A stretch of DNA of 64,000 bases, from assembly GCF_031877795.1 (NCBI RefSeq), contig NC_133948.1, positions 11,826,948-11,890,947 of the forward strand. The letters run 5' to 3'. Within the stretch, counting starts at the first letter, position 1. The number at the start of each line of letters is the position of its first letter. Under the pieces are notes generated by a model. It saw nothing but the letters and a program-made list of their open reading frames with translations. It was not told the DNA's origin and did not search any database. This DNA comes from Strix aluco (taxonomy: Eukaryota > Chordata > Aves > Strigiformes > Strigidae). Below, in pieces: positions 44,001 through 59,200 of this stretch. The translations under genes and the position numbers were made by a program.

Positions 44001-47000
44001 GTCAAAATAGATGCAAAGATTTATGGAATGAATTTAATAAAATCATTCATCATTTAAATCTCCCCCATAATCAGATTTTAATTATTATTTTGAGAAAGCT
44101 AAACATTACTAGACAGAATTTTGGTTCGTGGACCTCATAGATTGATGGTTTTGTACATTAGATCTATGTTATTTCAGTTTGTGGTATACGTGTTTCCCGG
44201 TACACATAATGTGTGTACTTATGTGAGGATTTTTCTATGTATATCAGAAGATCAGTGCATGATGAAGAGATGACATATTGGTGGGTGTGGATAATTTCCA
44301 GGATTTTGGCTGATGCATAAACTGGTCACTTATATTTTTAGATGAGTGTTTGATGTCACCAGCACATTAAAAAAAATCCCAAACACTTGATCTTTACAGG
44401 TGCTGTGAAATTTGTTTCCCCACATTGTGATGTAAGGAGCTAAGTTGGAGAGACGGACAAACTGATAATTAAACATAGTGGACCCTTTACAGTAAGAAAA
44501 CTCTTCAAAATGTCTATAGCTCTTGCTAAAACAGGTCAGCTGTCCCGATTTTGACACTGCTAAATCCCTCAGGTAGACAGGTGGCTGATGTTTTAGACAT
44601 CACGTTTAAAACTGGGCTGAGCGCGCTTTTAATTTGAAACAGTGCTTAAAGCAGAGGCAACAGTCAAGAGGACATTGGCATTCTCAATGTTATCAAGGCT
44701 TGTTAAAGGGAACAGAGAGGCCGATAAGAATGCACTACTCAGACACAAGAAGGAAAATATTTAGGAATACACTGGCTTCAAAAGTCGTATCTTTCCTGCT
44801 ATCTGACAATTCAGAACACCAGAAAGCCTGATTAACTGGATGAGCAGGTATTCCCCAAACCGCTACAGAATGTAGAGAATACAGAGGATGAAAGTGATAC
44901 TCAGTTATGGGTGTTCTCCATCAGAAGAAATGTTCTTCAGGGAGAAAACCTCCTGGAGCTTTCTGTGCATTCCTGAAACAGCTATCCTAGGATTAGCATT
45001 AGTAACTAACAGATCAGCATTGTACAATTCTTTCTTTCTCTTTAACAGTGTCGGGCTCTTGCTCCAAGATTTGGTAAAAAATTAGCCTTTCTACCAAAAC
45101 CAGTCATTAGAGTAATAGTCTTCATTCATTCAACTGGCTGCACAATCTGTAGCCGAAATCAATGCACATTTATTATCATATACCAATTTACTCAGTTCAA
45201 CAGTGTTGAATGGTAACACTAACACATCCGTGTACAGGATAATTACACCAATATTGAAAGGAGGGGAGAAAAACTCTTGAAATGCTTTTCCTTTCCCCCC
45301 CACCCACTCCAAAACAAAACCCCACAGAAGTTGTTATATTGGTTCCATGGGGGTTCAACATCTTGAAGGATATGACTAGCAATTAGGAGTGGGAAATCAA
45401 TAAGAGCCTAATAAAGAATGCTTTTAGCAGCAAGATGTATCAACTTCATCTATTTTATTCAAGTAATACTACTGAAAGAAAAAACTCCTATGGGCTTTGA
45501 TAGCTTTTGACAGCCTGATTAACTGCCAGAAAGCTCAAGGCCCAGCACGATCTGTAATGGATACATGGAATAGGTCATAAATCAAACTTATTCAGCAGCT
45601 ATACTTATTCTATTACTTACATTTGCAGTAATAATTTCTATGCTTTTTCCCCACACCTTTGCTACACTAATGTGGTATGTAGAATCCACATGTGGTAATC
45701 TATCAGAAATAAGACCATTGAATAAAGCTTTCAATAGCCTAAGACATACTAAAGATCGTTAGTGTGAACTGGGTGGTAACTAGGCAGGGAAGATAAGCAT
45801 TGATGACAGGTTCTCTATACTTGCTTGCAGCAAGAGAAGGTGGGCAGCTTTAAATTACCCTTTACTTTCACAATACTTCAGGTGTGGAACTTCTGTGAAT
45901 CAGGTGCAGTTGCAAAGTGTAGTACACTATGTTTAAGAAGGGCGTGTAAAATTTGGAACGTATTTTTCAGTGTCAGTTACTAAGTTTCATATCATCAGGG
46001 CATTGCTTACAGAAAACTGTGTTGAAGACTGTAAGACTTACCTATGTAGATCAGGTTGAGTACTGAAGTGACCCCAGATAAGAATGTAGCTTCCATTGCC
46101 ATCCAAACAGGTCACATCCAGAGGGACTACATAACTCTGGAATACAAACTCACAATCTACTCTCAGAGATTAGCCCCAGAATAGCAAAAATCTCTTCTAA
46201 CTCCTTAAATGTTGGTGATCCTCATTTAAGCTCATGCAAAAGAAGTGTAAATGTTTTGGGAACATCATGCAAAGATCACTGATAGAATGAGAGATTCACA
46301 TTCCAGGACACTCTGGGTGTAGCCCAGAGGGACAATTAGAGTTTCCATCTGTGCTCACAGATAAAATTTGATCTGAATACTTTAGAGAGTAAGCAAACCA
46401 CACATTTATAAAAAAAAAAAAAAAAATATTTCGAAGACTACACAAATTAGGCCCTTTTGTTGTTAGGAGAAATAGCATGTGTGTAAATAAATATGTACGT
46501 TTGCTGGAAAACTGCAGATTTGTAACTTGTTGGAATTCTTTCCATATCTAGAAATATTCATTTTTACACTGTATTGCCACTTAGAAAAATTCTAAGAGTA
46601 ATAGAAGTTTCTATAAGAAAGCTGAGTCTCCAAAATACAAAACACATAAAAAGCTATTTTTACATGTTCATTCATTAGAAATTATCTCACTTGACTGAAA
46701 TAGTACTTCAAATGTACCCTTCTCAGAGATCACAAGGGGCAGAGAATACTAATCATTCTTGTACAATCACAGGACACCAAACTGAGTAAGAGTGGCTATT
46801 ATTTTACTACTTGTTAATGATTCCTTAAGAAGTCAGAACAACTGGCAATAATAGAAAGGAGACTTATTTTACCATGTAAGACTCTTCATCATGATCAGAT
46901 GCTTCAGTGAATCTGAACATAGGGTGCCTCAGACCATGTCAGAACTGAGGTGACCCTTATGAGGAAATCGCTGTTAAATAAAATCCATCAAGACATGATT

Positions 47001-48204
47001 GTTCAACATTTTGGGGACAGGAGGAGACAACTTTCATTGTCAGAGGCAACAACAGTAAAGCTAAGTCCCTACAGCTACACAAAAAGAAGCCTGCTACTAA
47101 TACTTGTGCATCCATAGCAACGGGCCAAGGAATTTCCACATGGCTGGTGTCACCTCCCAAATTGTGATGGCAGGTTTTAAGTCCCAGACTGCTTGAAAAT
47201 AGCACAATGACAGTCCCAGGTTCCAAGGCTTCCCTTCTCACTGCTCAGTGCCTGCTCCATGCCAGTTGCTGCTTTGCCAAATAAGCATTGTCTCCCCACC
47301 CAATAACATAAATGTCGTCTCACATTCCAAAATCCTGCTTCCACTTCTGTACACTTCCAGAACAGTCCTGTACTCTGGATACTCCTGTCAGACCAAGACA
47401 CTATTTAGATTGACAAATTAAAGGCCTTCAGGCTTGATTTGCATGTCTTGTCAACATCCTGAAAAAGGTCTAGTAGTGCTGCCTTTTCCATCCGTTGCAT
47501 CTCCCCTTCTGCCTTTTTTTCACTAGATGTATTCCCTGATGAACAAGAACTTGCATTTCTCAGCAAAAGCAGTCTGCATGCATCTCTCTTGCCAGCTTTC
47601 AAAGGAAAAGAGCAGGTTGTAGGACAGCTGCTAGACTGTTTCAGGCTGCTTTTTGCTACAGCCTGGCAAACTGTGTCTGAAGGGTAGATCAAAAATGGCA
47701 CAGTATCCAGGCACTCATGAAGCACAAGTGTCCTCACAGTAGCCCAGTGTTTTCCCTGACATTGAAACTGGAAGAAGCTAATCTCAAAGAATAAATTTCT
47801 CCACAAACTTCTACATTATATAATGTATCTTGATTTCTTACTTTATAGAGGAGAACACATGGATAACAGGACATGGCACATTTGAGGACATCCTTTCATA
47901 CGCTGTGCTAACAGTTAGCACAAATACTGCACCTGTGCTCTGTCAGATACGTACAGCTGTGAGTGAGATCGTGTTCACATGCCTGAGCCACATCAGACTT
48001 GAGCTGCTAGTGATCCAGCCTTACTGCAGATCAAACTTAGAAGAGGAGTAACTCCTCTTAGAATACCAAGGCAGAATTTTCTAAGTCTGTGACCAACTTG
48101 CTGCTCTAGTTTTAATTTCTGATACTGAAATTGGCTAGGAGCACACTGCAAAACAAGAATCTTCCTTATTTGAAGAGGAACAAGTCCCAGAATTCATATC
48201 CAGG
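38065..48204. other. Intergenic stretch upstream of SLC5A1, nothing recognised apart from a poly-A run
   Basis: AT-rich sequence with frequent stops in all frames. The only feature noted is a poly-A run of 17 at 46410-46426. No exon, transposon end or RNA gene could be supported by eye. Confidence 0.5.
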
Positions 48205-49345
48205 CCAAAAAAGGTGACTGGGAACAGCTGTTGCAGATTTACCAAGGGAAAATTTTGCCTGATAAACCTGACTGCTTTCTAAAATAAAATAACTGGTTCT
48301 GTGAGCATGGAGTAGCAGGCTTTTGATGTGGTCTCCCACAGCATCATTGTAGACAAACTGGCGAGGTATGGGCTGGATATGTGAGTTTAAAAGGTGGGTT
48401 AAAAACTGGCTGCACCATCAGGCTCAAATGTCAATGGTTCAAAGTCCAAGTGAAAGCTGGTTACAAGGTATATCAGGTTCAATACTGTTTAATATCTTCA
48501 ACAATGACCTGGACCTTGACAATAGGACAGAATGCACCTCCATCAAGTTCAGAGATGACACCAAATGCAAGAGACCAATTCCTGTGCTGTGGAGGTCAGG
48601 GCTGCCATTCAGAGAGACCTCAACAAGGTACAGGAATGGACCAACAAGAACTCTGTAAAACTCAGCACAGACAAACACAAGTTCTGCACCTGGGACAGAA
48701 TAAGTTCATGAAACAGGCTAGAGAATACTGGTGGAAAGTAAACGCAAGATGAGTCAGCAGTGGCAACATTTCTTTGACATGGTGAGGGCTAAGTGCATAG
48801 AGGACTGCATCAGCAAGAGCACAGCTAGCAGGCTGATGGAAATGAACCCTGCGTTATACTTGCGAGGCAGCACCTCGAACACTGCATCCACTTCTGGGCC
48901 TTTCATCACCAAAGTGATATTCATAAACTGGAGAGAGTACAGTGAAGGGTCACTAAAATAGTTAAGTGCCTGGACCACATGACATATGAGGAGAGGCTGC
49001 GGGACTGGGTTTGTTTAGCCTCAGGAAGAGAAGGTTTGGGCGAGGAATCTTAATTGTCATCATGAAATATGTAAAGGGCAGTTACATGGAAGACAGAGCC
49101 ACTCAGAGGTACGCAGTGCAAGAACAAGAAGCAATGGTCACAGATTGCAGCAGGAGAAATTGTGACTGGATATAAGGAGGAAAAATTCAGTATGAGTGGT
49201 TAAGCTCTGAAATAGGTTGCCCAGAAAGAGAAATCTTTGTTCATGGAGGTTTTCAAAACCTGATTGGACAAGGCCCTGACCACTCCAATCTCACTTTGAA
49301 GGTGGCCCTGCCCTTCATGGTCTCTGGAGGCCCACTGCAAACTAA
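48205..49345 (+). mobile_element. Old decayed CR1 LINE fragment
   Basis: Part of the CR1 reverse-transcriptase domain and 3' region. Pieces include CCAAGGGAAAATTTTGCCTG, a 'RLKCQWFKVQVKAG'-like stretch, and SILFNIFNNDLDLDNRTECT followed by FRDDTK at 48548-48562 (FADD with Ala changed to Arg). Later the 3' domain reads through 'ASGPFITKVIF' and ends near GGCCCTGACCACTCCAATCT. Several frame changes and stops show it is older than the copy in intron 7. Both ends are approximate. Confidence 0.85.
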
Positions 49346-52300
49346 ATTATGTTATCTGGAGATCTCTGACACATCCTGTTCTTCAAAGGCCACCTTGCTA
49401 CATAAGGCTGTTTGACAAGCTCATCTCTGCGTTCAGGTGTACTGTCACAGGTTCACAAACCAGAGTTTTGACGCACATTCTCACAATTACACCACTAAAA
49501 AAGTCAATGGTGTTATATACTCATTTCTTAGTACTCACTTACTGCCAAATCCTTGAGGCTGCTATCAGGCAAAGTCCCATAAAACCATGGAGAAAGCAGA
49601 GGATACTGCAGTGCCACTACTTCATTGTGACTTATCTGAACAGAAACTGCATGTGAGCTAACTGAAACTACATTAGGGCTGTGGGGGCAAAGTCTGGAAG
49701 CTCCCAATCACTATTTGTTCAGTTCTTACACAGACCTCTCTTTGGAGTTGCAGGTATGGTGCGTGAATAAAGTCTGAGCAAAGCTGACAATGGACTTCAT
49801 TAATTGACTGCGACTGATTTATTACACTAAACTGTTGGTGGATGACTTGGAGCCTGAGGCTACGTATCCCAGTACTTCATTAGCCTTACCTCACTATAGT
49901 AAAGACAGCAATGTTAATTCTCCTTTCAAATACAGAAAGTATAGTTCAAAATCAGTGAAACAGCTGAGAATAAAGGCTTTGACTTCCCTTTGACTTCTTG
50001 ATCCTAAAAACTGAACATGGGTGACCACGAGGTATCAACAATAACATAGGCCAGCCCTGGGATCCTGACTGTCTGTGATCCTGGATAGCACTTAGCAGTG
50101 GCAACTGTTTAGACCAGTCAAAAATTGAGCCAGGTTCAGTTCCCTCCTCTTTTTTTTTTTTTTTTTTAAGAAATGTTTCTTAGAATACAAGCACAGTGGA
50201 AGTTTGACACAGAGTGCCTGTGTAGCTGCAGTGGATTCTTCACAAGAAGTTTCCAGGTGCTTTGCAGTATTAATATGAAAGAAGTAATGAATTCAATGTA
50301 ATTACTAGAAAGAGAAGGATGAAGAGGAAGAAATCAGCTTCTAGATTTTAAGAGCAAACTGAGATTGACCAAAACACAAAAAAATGCTGTCTATAATCAC
50401 ATTTTTTGTTAAACTTGTTGTGAGTTAGCTAATTATAATGGAATACACATATTAAATCCAGAGAAGTCAGATTTAAAATTACTAAGATATAAAAACTTAA
50501 ACCAATAGGAAATACTTCATTATTCCCTTTTCCCACTCTTAATTTTTATTTTCATATTCCAAATAAACCTCTTAGAACATGTAGGCCTAATCTTTTTTGC
50601 TTGGCAAAGGGTTGCCTTTGCCGTGATTCATAATATACAGTAACACAAGTAGGATAAACAGGTGCACAGTGGATTATCAACACAAGAGAAGAAAACATAC
50701 CCAGTCCTGCATTCTCATTACCCTGGCCATACTTAGAGCTCAGTGAATTGTAATTCTTCACTTCACCTTTTCATTCTCCAGTTATGTCATTTCCATTAGC
50801 TAGGAGACTGCAAGGCTATTTCATGTAGCTTTCATGACACTAATGGAGAAAGTAGATGTTAACAGCTAATATTTGTTTCTTATGAATTATGTTTCTAGGG
50901 CTTAATGGCTTATGTTTCCTTGGCAACAAACACATCATGTGCTTTTTAATAAGGTTTGCATATGAGCTGTGTACAGGACCATGCCAGAGATCCCAGCTGA
51001 CACGGTTTCTAAAACATTATGAATTCAGAAGAGTAGGTCTATCCTTTGACAAAGTAAGGACCATACTGGTGGTTTGGCAGAAGAGCGAGACCCTTCCCTA
51101 GTCTATAAAATTGCTCAAACTGCAGTCTCCTGCTTTTAGTATCTGTAAAGTTCATACTGCACATAAGTCAGTGGTCAGTCCTTATTCATGCAAAGACTAT
51201 CCTCACTTATTTTACATCAGTGTAATTTCATTAGCTTCCTGGTTAACCACTTAAATATTCTACAATGAAAAAAAGCAGGATGATATTCCAGGAATTAAAT
51301 TTGGCCAGTAAGGCTGCACTGTGTTTTATCCTGAAGAAATCTTGGAGAAAAAACAAGCTGCATATTTGGTTTCAGATTTTTCTACAGAACAGCTTGTTAC
51401 AGGAAATAGGCTGCAGTCTTTTTCAGAACTTCAACATGTTTTGTGAAAACTACTAAAGATCACAAGAGGGTATCCCACATCCACAGAAAATAAATCTTAA
51501 ACTACATAAACCATACTGATGAGAAAACAGACTTGTGATGAATATCCACAGGCACAGCTAACTCTTATGACTGAAGTCAGCAGAGATCACTAAAGTGTCA
51601 CTCTTAAGTGCCTCTAACATTCTGTTTCACAACAAATATAAAAGCTGTATGTACAAGTCTGAAAAGAAAAACATTAACAAGGAGTTTGTCAGAAAATTAT
51701 TGTTACTGGTAAAATTTTGAATTATCCCATAATGTTATTCTGAGGCTGTAATTGTACACAGGTTTCCTCTTCATAAAAAGAAATAATCTTATGTTATGGA
51801 TTTCCTATTAAAATTTTCCATAGCCTTCTTGTGTATTAAATATTGGAAAAGGTAGCCACCTCTTAGTTCTAAAAAGTGTATATATTGGAGTTCTATACTC
51901 TAATACATAAGCAACTACTGCTTTCTCCTTCCACTCCATTAATAGTTTGAAACTTACTTTGCAAACTGCCAATCCTGACAGAAGGAAGAAAATTCATCTT
52001 GCAGGACTTCCCAACCCCAGTGAGACTTGAACTGGGATAGTTTTAGTGATGGGAGAGGAAGGCTGTTGGTCAAAAAGGATGTGGATGCCTACCTCTTTAA
52101 CAGACACTGACCAGAAACACTCATTGAATGTATTGTTTACAAAATACTGATAAACCAATCACTTCTTTGATTGGGCAATGACTCTATATCTTCCTAGTAC
52201 TTTCATCTTAAATGCAATGAAAGTGAAAGGCAGAGAATTCTACTTTATTATCATACACAATCCAGTGCTTTCTGATTTTGTTATGCATTCCAGAAAGAAA

Positions 52301-55126
52301 TAATTTTACAAACAGTTCACATGCTTGCAGATGTTCACACCAAGTTTTGGTTTTCACACAATCGCTGTTTGTTCACCACACAAAATGCAGGTTTTTTTAT
52401 CAAGAGGATACATGAATGTGTCTCTGTGGAACAAGGCATACATTTGGAAAGAAAGAATCATGGAAGAACTGTCTGCCTTCCCAGAAAACTAAACCTGTGA
52501 TTATAAAGATGGAAAAAACAGCAAACAAACCTTGTGCTAGGACTGGCCTTTAGCAGAGACTGAACATGGGAAATGATGTTGAAAAGGTCACTTTTTTTGT
52601 TTGTTGTTGTTCATGTCCCTGGAAATAAGTAATGTAATTGACACCGTATAAATCTTGGCTGACTCTAATCTTCATAACGCTATAAAAACAGCAACAGGCA
52701 AAATGGGGTGAAACACTGAACCTCTAATTCAACATGCCAGATAATTAACTTGTTTATATTCACATAGTATCTGATGTAACTAGTACAGAGTACAACCACG
52801 TGATCCATAAGCACCTTAAAACATTTATGGGCAAGTAATCCACACAGTGCTCAGAGTTAAGGGAGGCTGACATCCTTCGGCATCAGTACCAAGAATAAGA
52901 GGAAAGAGAGCTCTGCAGAGTTAGAACTAGCTTCTGCATTCTGCATCTTCACTGATACCTTCAGACACGCAATAACAAGACCTTATTAACTAAGGTGAAG
53001 TTAAATAGGATTTAACGGCTTATACAGACTCCTGTGTTACTGAGTCTTCTTGTGAGTCAGGGACAGAAGAGAGAAGCAGAAGGGTGCTAATGATCTGCTG
53101 TATGGTGATGTGAGACTCAAGCTTATTCTACAGGTGTTGTCTCTAGAGCTTCTACGGAAAACAACCAGATGAAATTTCCAGCACTAAGAGATGCTTCAAA
53201 AATCTACAACATGAGAAGGGAAACACTGATGCAGTTGTAGAGACATCCACTCACACAACATGGAGACTCAGTAAAATAAGAAGAAACTTCCTTTCCTGGC
53301 TTGGAAGATAGTTTTGGTGCTATAAAACCGCAGAGAGGTTCTCTGGATGAAGCTGAAACACATCTCGCTGACAGGCTTAGAATGTTCCTCAGAGAGGATA
53401 CCACAGATCCTTTCTTTCCCCTTCACATCTTATCTCTCAGGTTTTGATTTTTGTTCCAGAAAGAGAAACTCACCTCTTCCCATTGCTACAATTGGCATTC
53501 GTTTGTTTGGCTGTTTATCTAAAGCAGTCGGAAACTTCAGAAAGAAACAATTCCAAACATAGAAAAAGAGTGCTCCATTGTTCCATCTGAACCAAGAAAT
53601 GCAATTAAAGGATTATTAAACACGTGGAAACAAGATCTAATAGATAGGAAGGAAAAAAGAAGGCGGAAGCAGCACCAAATTATACAATGGAACAATTAGT
53701 ATGAGAGACATCTCTACAAATCATATTGAACAGAATTTAAATTAATTAATAAGGTGTGTACTGAACCACTACAGGTGGCATAAGGAAGAAAAGAAGATAG
53801 CAAAACTGTTACATCAGGCAAGCTTGTGTAAACAGAGAATCCTGTTTAATTTCTCTCCTGTGTTCAGTCACATCACATCAGACTAGATCAGTGTAATCAG
53901 CACTCCCCAACTGCTATTGCACCAAGCTGAGCGTAACTGAACATCAAGAATGTTAAAATTAAATTGCCTCTGCTTGCTGCTTCACAAGATGTAGTAGAAT
54001 GATATTCAAAACCAACATTCACACTGTACAACAGAGCATCACAAAAGTGTAGAAAGGCAGTTCTATAAAGCTTGCAAACTGGTACATCAGTCACCATTTC
54101 ACCAGTGAATGTTGCTGTCATTTCATCATTCAACCATTGGAAAGAAATCATTATTCCCAGTTTAACAAAGCAGCCAACGCATAGCAACTGTCTGCTTCAG
54201 AACAGAATTGCTCTCTGCTCCATCAATGACACAAAGGTAGAAAGTATGAGGCAGTCATGATGCCTCATTACCCAGGAACTGAAAAGTAAATTGATTTCCA
54301 TATGACTCAACTTCTCAAATCTATACCTACCCTCCCCTTCCTCCTGTACACACAGAGAAACTTTTCTTTCTTTAAAATAGCCAATATTATATCCAAATTT
54401 AAGGAGCATCATACTGTGCTTAACATGGTATAAATATATTTTTCAGAGGAAAACAACCCTGAAATATTTTCTGCCTGTTACTTTATCCAGTGAAAATTTT
54501 GTCATCAGTTTTTGTGAATCTGGTCAAACAGTTGTGGTGTAACAATTTTGTATTCATGTTCTTTGTGAACCAGGAAACTGGTTCTAAAATTTTATGCCAA
54601 TTTACAATTTGAATCATGTCTATCAACTCCACATCACAACATCCCTGTACTTACATATATACTTCATATGCTTCACCTCCCTAGAAGGTGAAGGACATAC
54701 AAAAACATCATTTCCCCAGGATATGGCACTGTCCAGAGTTACAGCGACATCATGTAAGAGGCAATAGAGGTCACTTTAAGCAGATTCCTAATAAAACTAA
54801 AATCTGTCAGTTGACTAAATACTAAATTATTAATAACTTTCTGAGAAAATTGAAGCAGCAAGAGCACATGTATCCATTAAGAGTGACAGTAAGTAACTCC
54901 ATCTCGGTTCAAAGGTAGTAAAACTAAATTAAACACAGACTTGCACGTGTGAGTTACCATCTGCTAAGGCTCTAGATGGTATGTAAGCCATAAAGATACT
55001 GACAGCCAAAACACTCTGAGGATGAAAGCACGCACATCAGCAGTGGAATGTGCTCCTGCATGGTCATTCAGAGAAAAGCACTTATTCTGCCTTTATCTGC
55101 ATATATAATATGAGGGACTGACAGCC
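49346..55126. other. Intergenic stretch, nothing recognised apart from a poly-T run
   Basis: Only chance open frames of up to about 70 codons. Apart from the T18 run at 50150, no coding, RNA or transposon signal could be supported. Confidence 0.5.
50150..50167. repeat. Poly-T run of 18
   Basis: A homopolymer in intergenic sequence, preceded by a short pyrimidine stretch. Confidence 0.9.
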
Positions 55127-55146
55127 TTTTTTTTTTTTTTTTTTTT
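55127..55146. repeat. Poly-T run of 20
   Basis: A homopolymer in intergenic sequence. No SINE or LINE body is evident on either side. Confidence 0.9.
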
Positions 55147-55340
55147 AAACTCCAAGAAAATCCTTTCTATTAAATGACTACCAATGGCAGCTTCAGATAT
55201 TGCTGCTCCTGCGAATGAAGTAACAACACAAGAAAAACAATAAATATCTAAGATTTTACCTCTGGGATCCACATCTTTTCTTAAACTGCACATCCAGCTC
55301 AGTTAATCCTACTCAACGGTAGCTTCTGATGGCTGCTAAG

Positions 55341-55394
55341 GTAGTTATTTGTCCTGAGAAATAACAGACTAGAAGTAACAGTAGTTATTTGTCC
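55341..55394 (+). repeat. 14-bp direct repeat 40 bp apart
   Basis: GTAGTTATTTGTCC occurs at 55341-55354 and again at 55381-55394. The 26 bp between the copies are not repeated. Confidence 0.8.
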
Positions 55395-56019
55395 ACACAA
55401 ATTATGAATTTTGGACATAGGCTGTAGTGTTCCTAGCATTCACAGATTTGTTTCCCCACATTCTCAACACTCAAGGCAGAATATATGCTGCCCAGAAGCA
55501 GTGAGCTGTTTATTTTCAAAAAAGCACAGAAATACACACAAAGAGGATCAATTTACTTATATAACCTACAGTATCATCAATGGAAGATACCTTGAACTAT
55601 TTTTCCTTAACAGTAGAAGAACAACCAACGCAATCTAAAGTCTATACTTCCTACCATTCTTGTCATTTTAAAAATAACCCCTAAAATCCATTCCTGTGCT
55701 TTGGTTTTTGAACATCATTCCACTCCCTGCCTTAAACCAAAGAGCACTTGGCATAGTTACTGTACAATTAAATTAAACACACAAACAACATAGCACCTTA
55801 TCAAGCACAGATATTTCAAGAAGACTAATGGTAACATAAAATTCAAAAGATGATGTATTCTACAGAGTTAGTTATTGAAGGCCAAAATGGAGAGCATGTC
55901 AAGCTTTCACGCGCACAACTGAAGATATTTATCTCAGTGTAATAATGATCCCAAAGGGCACAGATTGCAGGTAGGCAGGGGCAAGGTGCTCTGACATTAT
56001 GTCCTTTTTATAAAGGCAC

Positions 56020-56290
56020 TGTACAAAGTATTGTTTATTTATACAAATATGATTAAATATATTTAATATACTTAGTAATTTAATTTAATAAATATATGTA
56101 AATAAAAATAAATATGGCTAAGTATTACCTTCATATAGGATTAGACTATATACAAAAATTTATATAGGATGTATAAATTCCTCTAAAATTACTCCTTTAA
56201 CTAATACGTCTACTCTTATATATAAGCTTATAAATTTAATATATACTTTATAACTTATAAATTTACAATTTATGTCTAATATAAGCATGT
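56020..56290. repeat. AT-rich low-complexity stretch
   Basis: About 270 bp of mostly A and T (TTTATTTATACAAATATG, TAATTTAATTTAATAAATAT and similar), with no simple period. Confidence 0.8.
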
Positions 56291-59200
56291 TATATTTATC
56301 TGTAATGCCACTCTATCAGGTCCAAAGGTACTCTGATGTTATTACTTTTAACAACACTATCATAAACAAGATTAACAGAACAAAACCTATCTATTATCTG
56401 TAAATTTTATGGTTTGGGGTGGGTTTTTTTTATTTGTATACTTTTCCTACAAAGCCTAACAAGAATAATAAATAACAAAAGGACAGAACAACAATTCTAT
56501 GTTGTCCTTTCAACAAATCAATGGATTTACAGGAAAGAATGAGAAGAATCACTCATTAAACAGAGAAAGACAGGCTGGGAAGTACCATTAGCTGGGCTAC
56601 AGGTACATGTCTCTAGAAACAAGTTTATTCCAAAATTCTCTAATCAGACGCTTCAAGGTGCTCAAAGATCAGGGTGTTGCTAACATGATAAACAGAAGCC
56701 ACTATTTGTTCCTTGTCTTCTCAGCCACCACTGGAAGGGTCTGTCATCCCACTAAAGGGTAAATCAGTACTGACCACAGCAGCGCTTCCAGCCTCCACCT
56801 GTGACGCTTAGGGAGCACTGGCAGAGACCCTGAGCTACTGGAGCAGCCTAAGTAATACTGAGGGAACCTTTCTAGTCCCAGTCCTAACACACATCATGTC
56901 TCAGTGGATATCTGCCCCCATTCTGTTTGGTCACAAAGTGTAAAGGGGCAGTCCTTACAGCCTCTGAAGTCTCTTACTGAAAACACTATTTTATGTCACA
57001 AGTCACAAAATCACCCACTAGGAAAATGTTTGTAGATTCTGTACTTTAATTTATACTACTACTGTTGTCTTAAATACTATATTTTAGAATAAAACATAGA
57101 GTATTGATCCAAGATTGGCAGACAATTACACATCTTTCATATGTAAAACTATAGAGCACGTAAAAGCATTTTTGTGTTAGCCACTTAATATCACAGAGAA
57201 ACTACTTTTATTTTAGTAATTCATAAATAATAAATCTTTGGGGGTTTAATTAACAAGACTTTGGATCTCTGAGTACAGTAGAGTGAATACTGTGAGAACG
57301 AATTTCTCCAGTAGATGGAAGCATTAGTCAGCAAAAGCTGAGCTCACGTAGCTCCTGGGATTGTCTGTCCTGCAGCACTGCAGGCTGCCTCCACTACTAC
57401 ACAGATAGTGCCGTGTAGATACCCCGAGGGGTTGCCACTGGTGGAAAACAAATCTATAATTCTTTATCAGTATGAGATCTCCAGTATTGCTATATCACAA
57501 CATACAATTATTATTTAAGTATTTACAAAAATCTGAAGTTGGTGAAAGATCAGAGGCACATAGCTGGAATATGAATCGTGAACCTCACTGCGGATTCCAG
57601 GTAAAATTTACAAAAAACCCATAGGTTTTACCAAACTTTTCCCATATCTCCCTGGCAGTTAAACAAACACAGTCCAACTTCTTGCTTTCTTCCTCATATT
57701 TTACCAATAAATGTCATCCAAATGTAAATGTTTAAAATGTACTTAAATACAATAAACTCGAGTTGCCAGGTATAGAGCTGAAATAAAACAAACCCAAGGT
57801 CGGGGGTCATTCTGAAGCTCAGTTAACAGGAAAAATAACACAGGTGGCCATTAATAGTAGGATCAAATATTCCTTCAGTTATAGATTCAACAGTATCCCA
57901 TGCTAGTAACTGTAAGATTTTTCCAGTTCATTAGAACTCAGGAGAGTTGCTTCATTACTGACACATATTCCACAGTGATGGCAATTCCCTTAGCTCAAAA
58001 TGAACAAAGCGGCCTCATTTGCAAACACCACCATTGCATGTTGATTAACTAAACACTGTGATCAAGTTAGAATTGAAGGATTTACACACAGTCTGAAACA
58101 GAGGCCAGTGATTTTTTATGTTTCTCACCTGACTGTTGGGAACCCCTCAACAACTGACTGGCTGCTGTTTTCCACCTCCATTAGCTGTTCTGTCTCGTTG
58201 CCATCTGATTTCTTACAACTGTTGTTTTCTGCAGCCTTACCTAGTTACACATGTGAAACACAATTTTCTTTTATAGTTACTTTGGCACAGAGGCTGAGAT
58301 TACTTTGTGCAGTACACTGAGCAAATAAACAGTTAATCAAATAGTATTTTTAAAGTATGAGGAAATGAATCCAAAATTAGAGTCTAATAAAACATTTTTA
58401 CTACTTCACCCCAAACATCAGAAAACCCAACCCCTACCCCTTCGTTTCCCCTCAGAATTAATTCTGGAAATTAATTGTTTCCCACCCAATGAAGTTATAT
58501 TCTGTCTTCCAGCTCTTCACCTAGTTCTGCTAAAACTGAGATGCTATCCCCATTCCAGCCTCCTCCCAACATTTCAGGAGCCCTGGATTGCAATCAGCGG
58601 TTCAGGCACTCCAAAACACCTCAGTCATCTGGCCTGCCACCAGCACTCCCCATATCTTCTTTGATAGCATTCTTGTTTTCAGCTCCACAATAACTGTAAG
58701 GTTTTTAACCCCAATTATGATTTTCAACTTGAGGATGACCACACACAGCGGGGTCAGAGAAGGGCTCATTTCACGGTTAACTAATGGGAAGCTTGTAACT
58801 ACAGTTTCTAGTGAACTCTAGAGCATCTGCACGGGTACTGAGAGACTCTTGATATGTGGGGATAGTCACACTTACATATGCATAATCTGACTAATATACC
58901 TTAGACTGCAAAAAGTGTGGAAAAGCCATTTTCATAAAAACTTATTTATCCACAGAGCAATTATATGTATGTTTATATACATGCACAAATGCTGCCAAAG
59001 CTACCGATGTGCACATCACACAGAGACTTAATAAACACACAGTTCTAACCACTATTTACATTCCCACATCCTTACATGAATCATGATCGACCTCACACAC
59101 ATGCTTACACATTGTTCTACGCACTCAATAAAGGCTAACAAACTTGTTCTTGCATACCTTCCTTGGTCTTTAATAGCTGCCTCCTACTTTTTATTTAACC

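Noticed and set aside
47405-47806. 133-codon open frame, minus strand
   Set aside because: Serine/cysteine-rich without a domain; no splice sites or conservation evidence available.
48368-48752. Two overlapping open frames with apparent protein similarity
   Set aside because: They are pieces of the old CR1 copy in different frames, not separate genes.
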